Shown here: positions 1 to 10,676 of the stretch, in pieces | How positions within the stretch are numbered: position 1 is the first letter of the stretch | Layout: the number at the start of each line of letters is the position of its first letter | Source of the DNA: Noviherbaspirillum pedocola | GTDB lineage: Bacteria; Pseudomonadota; Gammaproteobacteria; Burkholderiales; Burkholderiaceae_D | Direction of reading: 5' to 3' | Assembly: GCF_016632335.1 (NCBI RefSeq) | Contig: NZ_JAEPBG010000021.1 | Span: forward strand, 1-64,000 | DNA length: 64,000 nt | Made by a program: the position numbers and the translations under genes | Notes under the pieces: generated by a model | Seen by the model: the letters and a program-made list of their open reading frames with translations, nothing else | The model's database searches: none | What the model was told of the DNA's origin: nothing

Positions 1-105
1 CAGGCTGACGCCAAAGAAGCTGGCCACTTCTGCCTGCGATGCTGTACCGCGCTCACAGGCCCGGACAACTTTGCGTCGTAGATCCACGGAATAAGCAGCG
101 CCCAT
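1..105 (-). CDS. IS630-family transposase, N-terminal fragment (runs off the left edge)
   Basis: The first 35 residues, beginning MGAAYSVDLRRKVV, match the N-terminal helix-turn-helix of IS630/Tc1-mariner type transposases, which bind the element's terminal repeats. ATG at 105 is preceded by a strong GAGGAGG ribosome site. Residues after VASFFGVSL lie outside the window, so intactness cannot be judged. I saw no convincing terminal inverted repeat in the bases between this gene and the LysR gene. The family call rests on a short stretch. Confidence 0.7.
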   Translation of the reverse strand, partial: MGAAYSVDLRRKVVRACERGTASQAEVASFFGVSL

Positions 106-299
106 GATGGCCTCCTCAAGGTGGCGATGCTCATGGTTAGACCGCTTTAATTCCTCTACATTCCTCCGTCTAGCATTCCGACAACCGCGTTAGGGCAGGG
201 ATTGGCCATTCGATCGAATCTGCCTGTGGATGGGCATCCTATTCGGAGTGAGCGGTGTATTGGCGGCTCAAAGCGCACAATGTAATCAACGGACACTCT

Positions 300-1196
300 T
301 CAAAGAGACGGATACCGAAGCGCTTCTACCAGGAGGGCAAATGCACGCGAGGTTTGGCGTCGGCTTGGAAAGTAGAGGTGGTATCCGGGAAATGTGGCCC
401 ACCAATCTTCCAGAGCTGGGGCTAGGCGCCCCTTCTCGATATGTTCCTGTGCCAGCCCCGCTGGCACATAAGCCACGCCGACTCCAGCTAGCGCGCCTTC
501 TAACATTTGTGGGGTGGTGTTGCCTGTGTATTGCCCGCGAACGTGTACTTCCAGCGCTTTGCCATCCTTCTCAAACTCCCAGGCATATAAGCCGCCATAC
601 GTTGCCAAGCGTAGGTTGATACAGTTGTGTGCAGTGAGATCCTGTGGCGTTTGCGGGCGGGGATGCGCTGTCCAGTACGATGGTGCGGCGACGACAGCCA
701 TGCGCAGGTCCGGCGTAATGCGAACAGCGACCATATCCTTAGCCACTTGGTCGCCAAGTCGGACACCCGCGTCGAAACGTTCGGCCACAATATCAACCAT
801 TCGATTGTTGATATCGATTTCGATGTTGATTTCGGGATATTCCAGCATCAGGTGGGACAGCTTCGGCCAGAGGAAACTGCTTGCGCCATAATCGGGCGCC
901 GTGACTCTAATGGTGCCGGAAGCCTTGTCCCGAAGACCGCTAAGTTCAGCAAGCTCTGTTTCAATCCCTTCGTAATACGGCCCGAGGTTCGCCAGCAAAC
1001 GCTCTCCCGCTTCCGTGGGCGAGACTCCACGGGTAGTGCGCGAAAGCAAGCGCACTCCCAACCGGGATTCCAGTCCCCTGATCGTATGGCTCAGCGCCGG
1101 TTGCGATACCCCAAGCTGCGCCGCTGCGCGCGTGAAGCTACGCTCGCGGGCTACGACGATAAAGGCCTGCAGATTATTGAAGTCAACGCGTGGCAT
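300..1196 (-). CDS. LysR-family transcriptional regulator
   Basis: This 298-residue protein has the full LysR layout. A winged helix-turn-helix fills residues 1-60, with the typical SFTRAAAQLGVSQPALSHTI helix, and a two-lobed substrate-binding domain fills about 90-295. Length is normal for the family. It is read divergently from the broken SDR gene, with 108 bases between the two starts, and the aldo/keto reductase and efflux gene follow. The usual LysR arrangement would make it the regulator of that cluster; this is inference from position, and the inducer cannot be read from sequence. A Met preceding PRVDFNNLQAF is the natural start. Confidence 0.9.
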   Translation of the reverse strand: MPRVDFNNLQAFIVVARERSFTRAAAQLGVSQPALSHTIRGLESRLGVRLLSRTTRGVSPTEAGERLLANLGPYYEGIETELAELSGLRDKASGTIRVTAPDYGASSFLWPKLSHLMLEYPEINIEIDINNRMVDIVAERFDAGVRLGDQVAKDMVAVRITPDLRMAVVAAPSYWTAHPRPQTPQDLTAHNCINLRLATYGGLYAWEFEKDGKALEVHVRGQYTGNTTPQMLEGALAGVGVAYVPAGLAQEHIEKGRLAPALEDWWATFPGYHLYFPSRRQTSRAFALLVEALRYPSL

Positions 1197-1304
1197 TTAT
1201 AAATTTTTTGTATATCGGTATTCGAAGTTTACTCCCTACCGGCATGAATAAGCGCCTAGTAAAGTCACATCCTCGCTTTGAGGACATCCATCGAACGATT
1301 CGCC
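1197..1304. promoter_or_regulatory. Divergent LysR/SDR intergenic region
   Basis: These 108 bases separate the start codons of the LysR gene (minus) and the SDR pseudogene (plus). The part nearest LysR is AT-rich. By analogy with other LysR loci it should contain both promoters and the regulator's T-N11-A operator, but I cannot pick out one operator with confidence. Confidence 0.35.
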
Positions 1305-2054
1305 ATGACACAGACATTTGAAAACAAGGTTGCCCTCGTGACTGGCGCAGGCTCTGGTATTGGTTTCGAGACCGCAAAGGCATATGCCCAAGCAGGGGCT
1401 GCCGTTGTGCTGGCCGATATTGACGAGACCGCCGTGCGCTCAGCGGCAAAAGTCCTGGTAGCGGCCGGGCACAAGGCGCTGGCCATCCGCTGTAATGTCG
1501 CCGACGAAGCCGAAGCCGCTGCCATGGTGGCACAAACTATCTCGTCCTTCGGACGCCTCGACGCCGCGTTCAATAATGCTGGCATTCAAGTTTTGGTCGC
1601 CGAGACCGCTGACGCCAGTGCTGCCGACTTCGATCGCATCATCGGAATCAACCTGCGCGGCATCTGGAGCTGCATGAAACATGGATTGCGCCATATGCGC
1701 AATCAGGGGAGCAGTGCGATCGTCAATACCTCCTCCCAAGCTGGACTTGTCGGCATACCCGGCCTCGGCGCGTATACCGCAACCAAGCACGGCCTCATTG
1801 GGCTGACGAAAAGCGCCGCGCTCGGGTATGCGGCAAAAGGTATCCGGATCAATGTGATCTGTCCTGGATGCATCGATACGCCCATGGTGCAGCAGGCGTT
1901 GGCCGATTAACCGGAGACGATGAACGCAGTGCTGAAGGAAATTCCGGTCGCGCGGACGAAATTGCCTCGGCTGTGCTTTTGGCTGTGCCGTCCTGCAGCC
2001 GCCTTCATGATCGCCCAGCCGACGGCCATCGGCGGCGGTTTCGCAGTCCGTTGA
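1305..2054 (+). pseudogene. Short-chain dehydrogenase/reductase (FabG-like), broken
   Basis: From ATG 1305 the frame encodes [20 protein letters not shown], the Rossmann TGxxxGxG motif, then NNAG, a catalytic Ser in NTSSQAG and the YTATKHG Tyr-Lys pair. An in-frame TAA at 1908-1910 stops it at 201 residues, whereas classical SDRs have about 250. Reading on, the same frame gives PETMNAVLKEIPV. Then GRADEIASAVL appears in another frame, and the first frame returns with PAAAFMIAQPTAIGGGF and a TGA at 2052-2054. The total is exactly 750 nt. The lesions are thus one stop plus two compensating indels, about -4 near 1950 and +1 in the T-run near 1977. The retained motifs suggest recent decay, or clustered sequencing errors. 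Confidence 0.8.
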
Positions 2055-3352
<1,298 letters not shown>

Positions 3353-3513
3353 CCTGCGCAGGGCAGCAGCCACACCCGAGTGCCTGCGTGGCAACGCTGC
3401 CTGCCCTTAGTCGATTGACGGGGCAGGCTACGATCCGCGTTATGCATGAACCTTATTCCGCTTACCGAATTTATTGCCTTGGAGCCCTTGGCAAATCTGC
3501 TTTCGAAAGACTG

Positions 3514-4725
3514 ATGAACTCGAATATCCACGCTGAAAACAAGCGACACTTTGAAGCAAACGCATCGTGGGGCGCCGTAATGGCTATGTCGCTCGGCGCA
3601 TTCGTACTGGTTGCGTCCGAATTCATGCCGGTTAGCCTGCTTACACCGATTGCGACTGATCTTGGCGTCACTGAAGGACAGGCCGGACAGGCCATTTCCG
3701 TCTCGGGGGCATTTGCGCTGCTTACCAGTCTTTTCATTGCGTCGTTAGTTGGGCGACTTGATCGTAGGGTATTGTTGCTGGCGCTAACGCTATTGATGAT
3801 TGTGTCTGGAACAATCGCTGCCTTTTCACCAAACTACGCGATGTTCATGGTGGCTCGCGCTTTTATTGGCGTGGCTATCGGTGGTTTTTGGTCGATGTCA
3901 GCGGCAACTGCGATGCGGCTTGTGCCGGAACACCAAGTCACACGCGCTCTCGCGATCGTCAATGGCGGGAATGCTCTGGCGACCGTGGTCGCCGCTCCTC
4001 TGGGTAGCTTCTTAGGAACAATTGTCGGTTGGCGGGGAGCCTTTTTCTGTCTCGTGCCTCTCGCGGCGATTGCTCTAGGGTGGAAATGGATCAGCCTTCC
4101 GCCAATGCATGCAGGACGCAAGCCACAGTCTGGAAACGTCTTAAACCTGTTGAAGCAGCCCGAAGTTGCGTTAGGTATGGCTGCTGTAAGTGTGTTCTTT
4201 ATGGGGCAGTTTGCTCTGTTCACTTACTTGCGCCCATTTCTTGAAACAGTGACGCAAGTAAGTGGTTCCACGCTTTCACTTATGCTTCTCGTCCTCGGCG
4301 TGGCCGGCTTTGTCGGTACAATCTTGATCGGGTGGCTCCTGAAAGGTCACCTCTACCGCACGCTCTTCATCATTCCAATATTGATGGCAACGGATGCCGT
4401 AGCACTCCTCATGTTTGGCAACTCAGTTGCCGTCACCACAATCTTGGTAGCCATTTGGGGCCTTGTCGCTACGTCGGCCCCGGTCGGCTGGTGGGCATGG
4501 CTGGCAAGAACCTTGCCTAGGGATGCCGAGCGCGGTGGGGGGCTGATGGTGGCAGTCGTCCAGCTCGCGATCACCCTCGGTGCCATGGCAGGCGGCGTCC
4601 TGTTTGATACGAGCGGCTATCGGGCGACCTTCGGCACAAGTGCGGGCTTGCTCATGATCGCGGGCATCCTTGGCGCCCTTTCAGCGCGAGCTAGCCGACT
4701 TCTGCCAGCGCGAAAGTGTTCTTGA
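3514..4725 (+). CDS. nepI: NepI-like MFS efflux permease (DHA1 family)
   Basis: About 403 residues with 12 predicted membrane helices. The segments EFMPVSLLTPIATDLG, GGFWSMSAATAMRLVP and APLGSFLG, together with the late VGWWAWLARTL, closely parallel the E. coli purine-ribonucleoside exporter NepI. It should act as a proton-driven inner-membrane exporter. The open frame begins upstream at 3349, but the MNSNIHAENKR start at 3514 fits the family and has a GAAAG just before it. It lies downstream of the aldo/keto reductase, so the two may share a transcript. The substrate is inferred from family only; the family also exports sugars and drugs. Confidence 0.82.
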   Translation: MNSNIHAENKRHFEANASWGAVMAMSLGAFVLVASEFMPVSLLTPIATDLGVTEGQAGQAISVSGAFALLTSLFIASLVGRLDRRVLLLALTLLMIVSGTIAAFSPNYAMFMVARAFIGVAIGGFWSMSAATAMRLVPEHQVTRALAIVNGGNALATVVAAPLGSFLGTIVGWRGAFFCLVPLAAIALGWKWISLPPMHAGRKPQSGNVLNLLKQPEVALGMAAVSVFFMGQFALFTYLRPFLETVTQVSGSTLSLMLLVLGVAGFVGTILIGWLLKGHLYRTLFIIPILMATDAVALLMFGNSVAVTTILVAIWGLVATSAPVGWWAWLARTLPRDAERGGGLMVAVVQLAITLGAMAGGVLFDTSGYRATFGTSAGLLMIAGILGALSARASRLLPARKCS

Positions 4726-5140
4726 TACAGTGATTTTCGCCAACTTGCATGCGCGCACAGCCGACTGGCTAATTTGCTTCTTAAAGGTATTTGGCTGTCG
4801 GGTGGTCGAGATTCTTCAAAGCCGTCGAACCATGGAAGCGATCCGCCAAGTCATCTAAGTATATGAACGTCTACTTCTGACTGAAGCTTTGTTGTTGTGC
4901 TTCCGTTCCGAACGTCCGGTGTTACGCGAAGAAGAGACCTTCAAGGAGTCCAGCCGACTGGCGGCAGTGAGTCGAAAATAGACGACCTCGATCCGCGAGC
5001 GCTGCAGCGGCGCGCCTGACCGAGTAAGCTTACCCAAGCGCCGATGTGCTGGAGGCTGTAGCAGTTTCCCCGAAGGATGTACCCGGTCCGTATGCAGACG
5101 CGCTTTTGAATTAATAGCCATTTGTTGAACAGGAGGAGCA
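4726..5140. other. Intergenic stretch without a recognisable gene
   Basis: About 415 bases after the efflux gene. Short frames on both strands lack family motifs. The last 15 bases carry AGGAGGAG, the ribosome site of the UPF0175 pseudogene. Confidence 0.4.
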
Positions 5141-5319
5141 ATGACCATCGATGAAGCTGTTGAGAGTTTTCGGCAAGGCGATGTATCGGCTGGTCGAGCA
5201 GCACTCAGTGCTGGCATGAGCGAAGTCGATTTTGGGTAGAAGTGCAAAAGCGCGGAATTCCGCTGGTTGATTACGATCCCGCCGAAATAGACGACGAATT
5301 AAAGCTATTGCGCGAGTGA
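5141..5319 (+). pseudogene. UPF0175-type small antitoxin-like protein, frameshifted
   Basis: ATG 5141 follows an excellent AGGAGGAGCA ribosome site. The frame gives MTIDEAVESFRQGDVSAGRA followed by ALSAGMSEVDFG and then a TAG at 5237-5239. Restoring one T in the T-run at about 5229-5233 yields DFWVEVQKRGIPLVDYDPAE and then IDDELKLLRE, ending at TGA 5317-5319, about 59 residues. This is the full UPF0175 pattern (SxGRAAxxAGM, xxRGIPxVDYDxxExxxEL). UPF0175 proteins are often antitoxins of PIN-domain (DUF3368) toxins, but no PIN gene follows; a minus-strand ankyrin gene does. Either a decayed antitoxin remnant or a homopolymer sequencing error. Confidence 0.8.
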
Positions 5320-5386
5320 CCGAACCACCGTTTGTTGGACATGTTGGATCGGCGCAGCTTCGGTCGTTACTTTTTCACAGTCTGTT

Positions 5387-6220
5387 TCAGTCATCGCTAT
5401 CTCCCTGTGGACCTTCACGCCGAATCTTTGCGAGCGCAGCATCGACTCCGCCTTTGGCTTCGAACACTGCCACCAGCTCTGCTATCCGCGCATCATTTTC
5501 GCATTGCTCCACCAGGGTCTTGCCATGACGATCAGGCGCGTCCGCGCTTGCCCCGGCCTCAAGCAGGAGCGCGAGGCACTCCACTGTCCGTTCCGCTTTC
5601 CCATGCTCTTTCAAGTTATCTCGATTGGCAAAATGGATCGGCTGCTCGCCATTGTTATCGAACGCATTGAACATCGCGCCATGTTCAAGCAATTTCTTGA
5701 CGAGCACCGGTTGCGCGTTATACACCGCATCAAAAATTGGGGTCACGCCGCCATTGTCAGCGGCATTTACATCGGCACCGCGCTCAAGCAACAGATCGAC
5801 AGTTTCCGTGGAGTCTCCTGCTGAGGAAATCGAGTGCAGCGGCGAATATCCTTTGGCATCCTTCAGATTCACATCGGCGCCGGCGTTTAAAAGCATACGT
5901 ACGAAGTTGGTCTGTCGCGCGATAATCGCCAGGTGCAGCGGTGCGCGGCCGGCACTGTCGAGCACATTCGCGTCTGCACCCTTTTCCAAGAGATAGGCAG
6001 CGACCGCCTCGTGCGCATACAGTACCGCCAGATGCAAGGCCGTGCTTTGGAATTTTTCGCCCCGGAACCGGTCCGTGACGACCTTCGCATTGATGTTGGC
6101 GCCATCAGTGATAGCTTGCTGTACCGCAGGCAGATCGCCGGCGTGTGCAGCGGCGACAAGGCACTCATCAGGCGACTGTACCGCCTTGCTCATATTCTGG
6201 TTCGGCTGCTGCTCGCTCAT
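5387..6220 (-). CDS. Ankyrin-repeat protein
   Basis: 277 residues with at least five ankyrin repeats between about residues 20 and 245. Examples are STALHLAVLYAHEAVAAYLL, RAPLHLAIIARQTNFVRMLL, YSPLHSISSAGDSTETVDLL and TPIFDAVYNAQPVLVKKLL. Ankyrin repeats bind proteins; no enzymatic domain, signal peptide or membrane helix is visible, so a cytoplasmic binding role is all that can be said. Start 6220 (MSEQQPNQNMSK) is preceded by AAGGAG at good spacing; a longer frame to 6349 lacks one. Ankyrin proteins are often accessory. Here it sits between an antitoxin remnant and chemotaxis genes, with no evident partner. Confidence 0.88.
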   Translation of the reverse strand: MSEQQPNQNMSKAVQSPDECLVAAAHAGDLPAVQQAITDGANINAKVVTDRFRGEKFQSTALHLAVLYAHEAVAAYLLEKGADANVLDSAGRAPLHLAIIARQTNFVRMLLNAGADVNLKDAKGYSPLHSISSAGDSTETVDLLLERGADVNAADNGGVTPIFDAVYNAQPVLVKKLLEHGAMFNAFDNNGEQPIHFANRDNLKEHGKAERTVECLALLLEAGASADAPDRHGKTLVEQCENDARIAELVAVFEAKGGVDAALAKIRREGPQGDSDD

Positions 6221-6638
6221 GGCATCACTCCTTGTAGACTTGTCGCATGTACCATCCGCGATGGCTAGGATTGATCGAATCATCGAGGCGAAGTTCAGCC
6301 CTAGTAGTGCGGGGGCTCCGGGGGAAGACCATATCCCTTTTGCAGCCAACCCTCTTTTTTGACCGCTCTGACGCTTTATGGAATGCGTATCACAAGAGCG
6401 AAATGGGGCCGTTCAAGTTGGTGCCCGCCAAGGTCCAGCGGCCGGGATCGGCCACTAGCAGACAGTCAAATTGAAAATGCGAACGTCCGCTAATGGGTGC
6501 ATGACTGCCGAAGGTTAGCGGTACTAGCGATCGATTACCAACGAGGGAAGTCCTAACAAGGTGAAAATGCGATGGACTTGCCTTCGATTGGCGGATTGCC
6601 GGAATAGAAATACGTGCTCCGGCATTTGTTGGGACTTG
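6221..6638. other. Intergenic stretch between ankyrin gene and chemoreceptor terminator
   Basis: About 418 bases. Contains the ribosome site and presumably the promoter of the ankyrin gene. No convincing coding frame or RNA gene is seen. Confidence 0.4.
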
Positions 6639-6666
6639 AAAAAAGGATGCCCCGTTGCCGGGGCAT
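6639..6666 (-). terminator. Rho-independent terminator of the cheW-MCP pair
   Basis: On the minus strand an 8-bp perfect stem ATGCCCCG/CGGGGCAT (6647-6654 with 6659-6666, 4-nt loop) is followed two bases later by a run of six T (6644-6639). It lies 30 bases beyond the chemoreceptor stop codon, the expected place. Confidence 0.85.
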
Positions 6667-6695
6667 TGAATACCAAGTTCAGCTCTACGCGTTTC

Positions 6696-8420
6696 TCAGA
6701 ACTCTTCCCAATCACCGCTGGCGGCAGCGTTCCTTGCTATCGCCGTGGATGTTGGCTCGCGGCGTCTGGGTGCGGACAGAGTCGTATTGCCTGTTGTTAC
6801 GATTGCCCTAGGCGGCTGTTTCGCAACATGCTTGCTGCGCGGCGTGGTTAAAGCCGTGGCGACGTGGCTATTTGCGAGCCTAAAAATGCTAACTGTGTTT
6901 GCTAGGCTTGCGGCCTGATGCTGCATCGATTCGGAGGCGGCCGCAGCTTCCTCTACTAGGGCGGCGTTCTGCTGTGTAACGCTATCCATTTGCGTTACTG
7001 CTTGATTGATTTGGTCGATGCCAGCAGTCTGTTCGGCGCTTGCGGAAGAAATTTCGGCCATGATGTCGGTGACGCGCCTGACGCTCTCAACGATCTCATT
7101 CATCGTCGTGCCGGCACTGTTGACCAGCTGGCTGCCGGCTTCAACTTTTTCCACCGAATCGTCAATGAGGGACTTGATTTCCTTGGCTGCATTTGCCGAG
7201 CGCTGCGCCAGCGTCCGGACTTCGCTTGCGACAACGGCAAAGCCACGGCCTTGCTCCCCGGCGCGAGCGGCTTCCACCGCGGCATTCAGTGCCAGGATAT
7301 TGGTCTGGAAGGCAATGCCATCAATAACGCTGATGATGTCAACAATCTTGTTGGCCGAGGCATGAATTTCTCCCATAGTGCCGACTACCTGGCCAATGAC
7401 TTCACCGCCTTTCGAGGCCACTTCAGATGCCGTGCCAGCGAGAACGTTGGCTTGGCGAGCATTTTCGGCATTCTGTTTGACGGTAGAGGTAAGTTCTTCC
7501 ATCGAAGAAGCGGTTTCTTCGAGCGAGGAAGCCTGCTGCTCGGTGCGAGCGGACAGGTCCTGACTACCGGCGGCCACTTGTGCCGAACCGGTCGCAATGG
7601 TCTCAGTACCAGCGCGAACTTCAGCGACAATCTTCGCCAAGCTATCATTCATGTCTTTCAATGCCTGCATGAGTTCGCCTGCCTCGTCTTTCGACTGTAC
7701 GCGGATATCTTTGCTGAGGTCACCAGCGGCGACGGTACGTGCCACCGAGACCGCGTAGCTGATCGGACGCACGATACTGCGCGAGAGTAGCCAAGCAAGC
7801 GCAGCTCCGGCTGCAAGCGCGACAACTCCAATAATGATCAACAAATTGCGTCCTGATTCGGACATCGCATCGGCAGCTGTTTGCTCTTCGCTGAAGACCC
7901 TATGCTGATAATTGACGACATCAAGAACGGACTGGTTATAGGAATCCATGGCCGGATTCATTTTCGAAGCGAGCATCTTCTTGAACGCCGCCTCAGATTC
8001 AGGCGTACCTAGTGCCTTCAGTCTGAAAACTTCGTTTCGGGCGTCCATGTACTCCTTGCGTTTCTCTCCGACAACCCTCATTAGCTGCTTGCCTTCATCT
8101 CGGGTGATCAAGGCTTCGAGTTCCTTTTGAATTTTGCCTATCTCGGCGCTTTGCGCGGTCATCTCGGCTTGGTAGAACTTGTCATCTTCCGCACTCGTCG
8201 TCTTGACGCGTGCAGTAGTGCGTATGGCGTTGGCGATATTGCCCAGGTACCACTGGTTGGCAAGACGTTCTTTGAGCGCGGCATTATCCATTGCTGCGAT
8301 AGCGCTTTGCATGTCGTGTAGTCGCCATATGCCCAAGCCGGTCATGACGCCAGCCAGTACCAAAACGAGTGCAAAACCGATTGCTAAGCGCGCGCCAATT
8401 TTTAAATTTGAGATCTGCAT
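6696..8420 (-). CDS. Methyl-accepting chemotaxis protein (4HB sensor type)
   Basis: 574 residues. A first membrane helix (about 11-33) leads to a periplasmic four-helix-bundle type sensor (about 35-190), a second helix (about 193-213), HAMP (214-266) and the cytoplasmic signalling hairpin. The hairpin tip [20 protein letters not shown] and the following [12 protein letters not shown] are intact. The protein ends in DWEEF, a tether pentapeptide like the NWETF of E. coli Tar that docks CheR and CheB, which implies a methylation-competent receptor. It is the second gene of a cheW-MCP pair, 75 bases after cheW, and has its own terminator. The ligand is unknown; 4HB sensors vary widely. Confidence 0.95.
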   Translation of the reverse strand: MQISNLKIGARLAIGFALVLVLAGVMTGLGIWRLHDMQSAIAAMDNAALKERLANQWYLGNIANAIRTTARVKTTSAEDDKFYQAEMTAQSAEIGKIQKELEALITRDEGKQLMRVVGEKRKEYMDARNEVFRLKALGTPESEAAFKKMLASKMNPAMDSYNQSVLDVVNYQHRVFSEEQTAADAMSESGRNLLIIIGVVALAAGAALAWLLSRSIVRPISYAVSVARTVAAGDLSKDIRVQSKDEAGELMQALKDMNDSLAKIVAEVRAGTETIATGSAQVAAGSQDLSARTEQQASSLEETASSMEELTSTVKQNAENARQANVLAGTASEVASKGGEVIGQVVGTMGEIHASANKIVDIISVIDGIAFQTNILALNAAVEAARAGEQGRGFAVVASEVRTLAQRSANAAKEIKSLIDDSVEKVEAGSQLVNSAGTTMNEIVESVRRVTDIMAEISSASAEQTAGIDQINQAVTQMDSVTQQNAALVEEAAAASESMQHQAASLANTVSIFRLANSHVATALTTPRSKHVAKQPPRAIVTTGNTTLSAPRRREPTSTAIARNAAASGDWEEF

Positions 8421-8495
8421 TTTCTTCTATTAGAACAGTGCTGCGTGAAAGGATGCTAGTGACAGCAACCTGCGTTTGGATGGCTTGAAGCTCAG

Positions 8496-8981
8496 TCAAG
8501 CCGCTAAAGAGGTGGCAAATCCCAGCTCGGCGAAGGAAATGAGGCGGTCGATATCGACCAATATGAGCATTTGCCCGTTGTGCGTGCCTAAGCCGATCAG
8601 GTGATCACTGTTCATGGCCATGCCAATCTCTGGCGCAGCCTGAATTTGCTCGGCTGTCAGAGTTATGACATCCGATACGCTGTCGACCACAATGCCAACG
8701 ATGCCATTGTTGACGTTGAGAATGACGATCGCGGTGAACTGGTCGTAAGTAGACGTGCCGAGGTTGAGCCGGATGCGCATGTCAACGATTGTCACGATCG
8801 TGCCGCGCAAATTAACCACGCCCTTGATAAAGTCCGGTGCATTGGCTATGCGCGGTACCGCTTCATATCCATGAATCTCCTGCGCTTTCTGAATGTCGAT
8901 ACCGTATTCTTCCCGCCCCAACTGGAAGGCAAGATATTCATGACTGGCATTTGCTGCGTTAGGAAGTGTTGACTGCTGCAT
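8496..8981 (-). CDS. cheW: Chemotaxis coupling protein CheW
   Basis: 161 residues forming a single CheW domain. The pattern YLAFQLGREEYGIDIQKAQE, the GVVNLRGTIVTIVDMR core and the C-terminal GQMLILVDIDRLIS match the family, which bridges chemoreceptors and the CheA kinase. It lies directly upstream of a chemoreceptor on the same strand. No cheA, cheY, cheR or cheB is in the window, so this pair probably plugs into a chemotaxis core encoded elsewhere. The ribosome site before ATG 8981 is weak. Confidence 0.94.
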   Translation of the reverse strand: MQQSTLPNAANASHEYLAFQLGREEYGIDIQKAQEIHGYEAVPRIANAPDFIKGVVNLRGTIVTIVDMRIRLNLGTSTYDQFTAIVILNVNNGIVGIVVDSVSDVITLTAEQIQAAPEIGMAMNSDHLIGLGTHNGQMLILVDIDRLISFAELGFATSLAA

Positions 8982-9524
8982 GGATTTTTTGGGCAGTTGG
9001 CTTGTTGCGTTTTTCTGATGATCCTTCCGGTGGTTCTGCCTAGCGTAGCGGCTTCAATCATCGGCTACTGTGGTCCTATCAGAGAGACAGAATACCGCAT
9101 ACGTTTCTTCAAGGAAATTTACTTAGGATCTTGTGTGACGATGCAACAACAGTTTTAGAGCCGCCCTCGAGAGCGAACTGTTAGTGCCCGAGATCCAGAA
9201 TAGAACAAGGAAGGAGGACAATAAGTACGGGGGAGATGTTTGCGTTGCAGACCATTTGCATCGAAGACAGTCCCAAGGAAGAGGCGAACACGCGTGGCAG
9301 TAAAGGGACGTACATGCCAGTTTGATGTCAGGCTTAACCCAGCGAGAAGCAGACGATCAGGCTTTTTTGGAACGACCACTGCAAGCTGCTTATTGGACGT
9401 TCATCAGTATGCAGCGAATGTCTCATCAGGGGCGGACCTGCGCTTTCTGGTTATGGCAACAGTCTGCCAAAAGCAGATCGATGCAGTACGCCTGATAGTT
9501 TTAGACTCCTACAGAGGTTTTGCC
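8982..9524. other. Divergent region between cheW and the DUF1330 gene
   Basis: About 543 bases holding the promoters of cheW (minus) and the DUF1330 gene (plus). An open frame from 9240 runs into the DUF1330 gene, but the part before 9525 shows no family resemblance. I looked for a sigma-28 type promoter ahead of cheW and found none with proper spacing. Confidence 0.4.
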
Positions 9525-9812
9525 ATGCCGAATGCATATGTCGTGGGTAAAATCAGTGTTAAAGACGAACGCAAGTGGGTGGAGTATCGAAATCAGGTTC
9601 CTGCCACAATTGCTCCTTGGGGAGGCGAAGTCGTATTTCGAGGAAAGAAGGCGTCCGATTTTGCCAAAGAAAATCCGTACACAGATATTGTGGTGATTCG
9701 CTTTCCAAGCATCGAAGCGGCCAAGGCCTGGGAAGCATCACCTGCGTACCAAAGTATCATTCCGCTTCGTCAAGAAGCTGCTGAGGTGATGCTTACGGCG
9801 TATCAAGCGTAG
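9525..9812 (+). CDS. DUF1330 family protein
   Basis: 95 residues: MPNAYVVGKISVKDERKWVE at the start, then APWGGEVVFRGKK and VVIRFPSIEAAKAWEASPAY. This is the small dimeric ferredoxin-like (dimeric alpha+beta barrel) DUF1330 fold, whose biochemical role is not established. The start at 9525 fits the family's N-terminus and follows AGAGG. The frame is open further upstream, but that extension has no family match. It stands alone, with no operon partner. Confidence 0.88.
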   Translation: MPNAYVVGKISVKDERKWVEYRNQVPATIAPWGGEVVFRGKKASDFAKENPYTDIVVIRFPSIEAAKAWEASPAYQSIIPLRQEAAEVMLTAYQA

Positions 9813-10290
9813 TGATCTTTGCCCAACAGGGGTCAAGTGACCAAGTCCTTAGGAATACGTAAAGCGCTTTATCAGAGAAATCGTTTTTTGCAGTATGGGC
9901 GATAAGCCTACTGTCCGCTTGCGCTGCAATTCTTGATGTGGGCAATAGCCGGCCAAAAGCATTCCTTACAACGGCAGCAGCCGCGCCGTTCGCCTCCGTG
10001 TCCGTGAAATACGTGGCCTACCAGATGCCAGTCAAGGAGCGCAGCTCTGCCCCTATTGCATTGTTGACGGTCTCGCCCATCTCGCCACCTGTTGCTTTAC
10101 CTTGTGGGAATCACGCAATCAGGCGGTTACGGCACTGATGTTGACAAGGTGCGTGACAGCTGCATGCAAGACGCGATATGCCAGCTTTTAACCAGCAGAT
10201 GCGAACCTGCAAGGCGATACCGCACCGGTGTACATGCCGCTGCTCATTGCGCATGCCGAGCGTCCAGGTGCGGTCATGTGCGCACCGCGG
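9813..10290. other. Intergenic stretch without a recognisable gene
   Basis: About 478 bases between the DUF1330 and DUF427 genes. Fragmentary frames occur on both strands but none shows a family motif or ribosome site. Confidence 0.35.
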
Positions 10291-10581
10291 TCATCGCTCC
10301 ACTTCCACGCCATGCCAGAATGCGACATGGCCAGCGATGCGCTGCGCGGCATCTGACGGCGTCCTATACGTCCAGGCTGCATCCTGGTTCACCTTGCCGT
10401 CGACCACAACATGGTAGTAGTTTGCGCGGCCCTTCCAGTAGCAGGAACTCGTATTGTCGCTTGGTTGCAGCAGATCCTCGCGCACCGCATGCATGGGAAA
10501 ATACACGTTGCCTTCCACGATTTCGACCGCATCGTCCGGTGCTTCCGCGATGACGCTGCCGTTCCAGATTGCCTTGGGCAT
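10291..10581 (-). CDS. DUF427 domain protein
   Basis: 96 residues spanning one complete DUF427 domain: KAIWNGSVIAEAPDDAVEIV, the YFP and SDNTSSCYWKGRANYYHVVV core, then AAWTYRTPSDAA and the terminal GHVAFWHGVEVE. The family is widespread in bacteria and fungi and of unknown biochemical activity. AGGAGA precedes the ATG at 10581 at good spacing. It is a single-gene unit on the minus strand. Confidence 0.92.
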   Translation of the reverse strand: MPKAIWNGSVIAEAPDDAVEIVEGNVYFPMHAVREDLLQPSDNTSSCYWKGRANYYHVVVDGKVNQDAAWTYRTPSDAAQRIAGHVAFWHGVEVER

Positions 10582-10676
10582 GATGTCTCCTGTTCAGTTG
10601 ACGTTTCGTTGCGCCTGCTCTAAGGAATAGGCAGGTCGCTACGCAATTCAGTTCCACAAGTTGCAGTTCGAGACTC

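Noticed and set aside
3360-3405. Terminator after the aldo/keto reductase
   Set aside because: GGGCAG and CTGCCC arms pair only with bulges and no T-run follows; it lies inside the leader of the efflux gene.
9040-9140. Sigma-28 type flagellar promoter ahead of cheW
   Set aside because: A TAAA and a GCGGTATT-like box exist but the spacing is wrong and the second box is poor.
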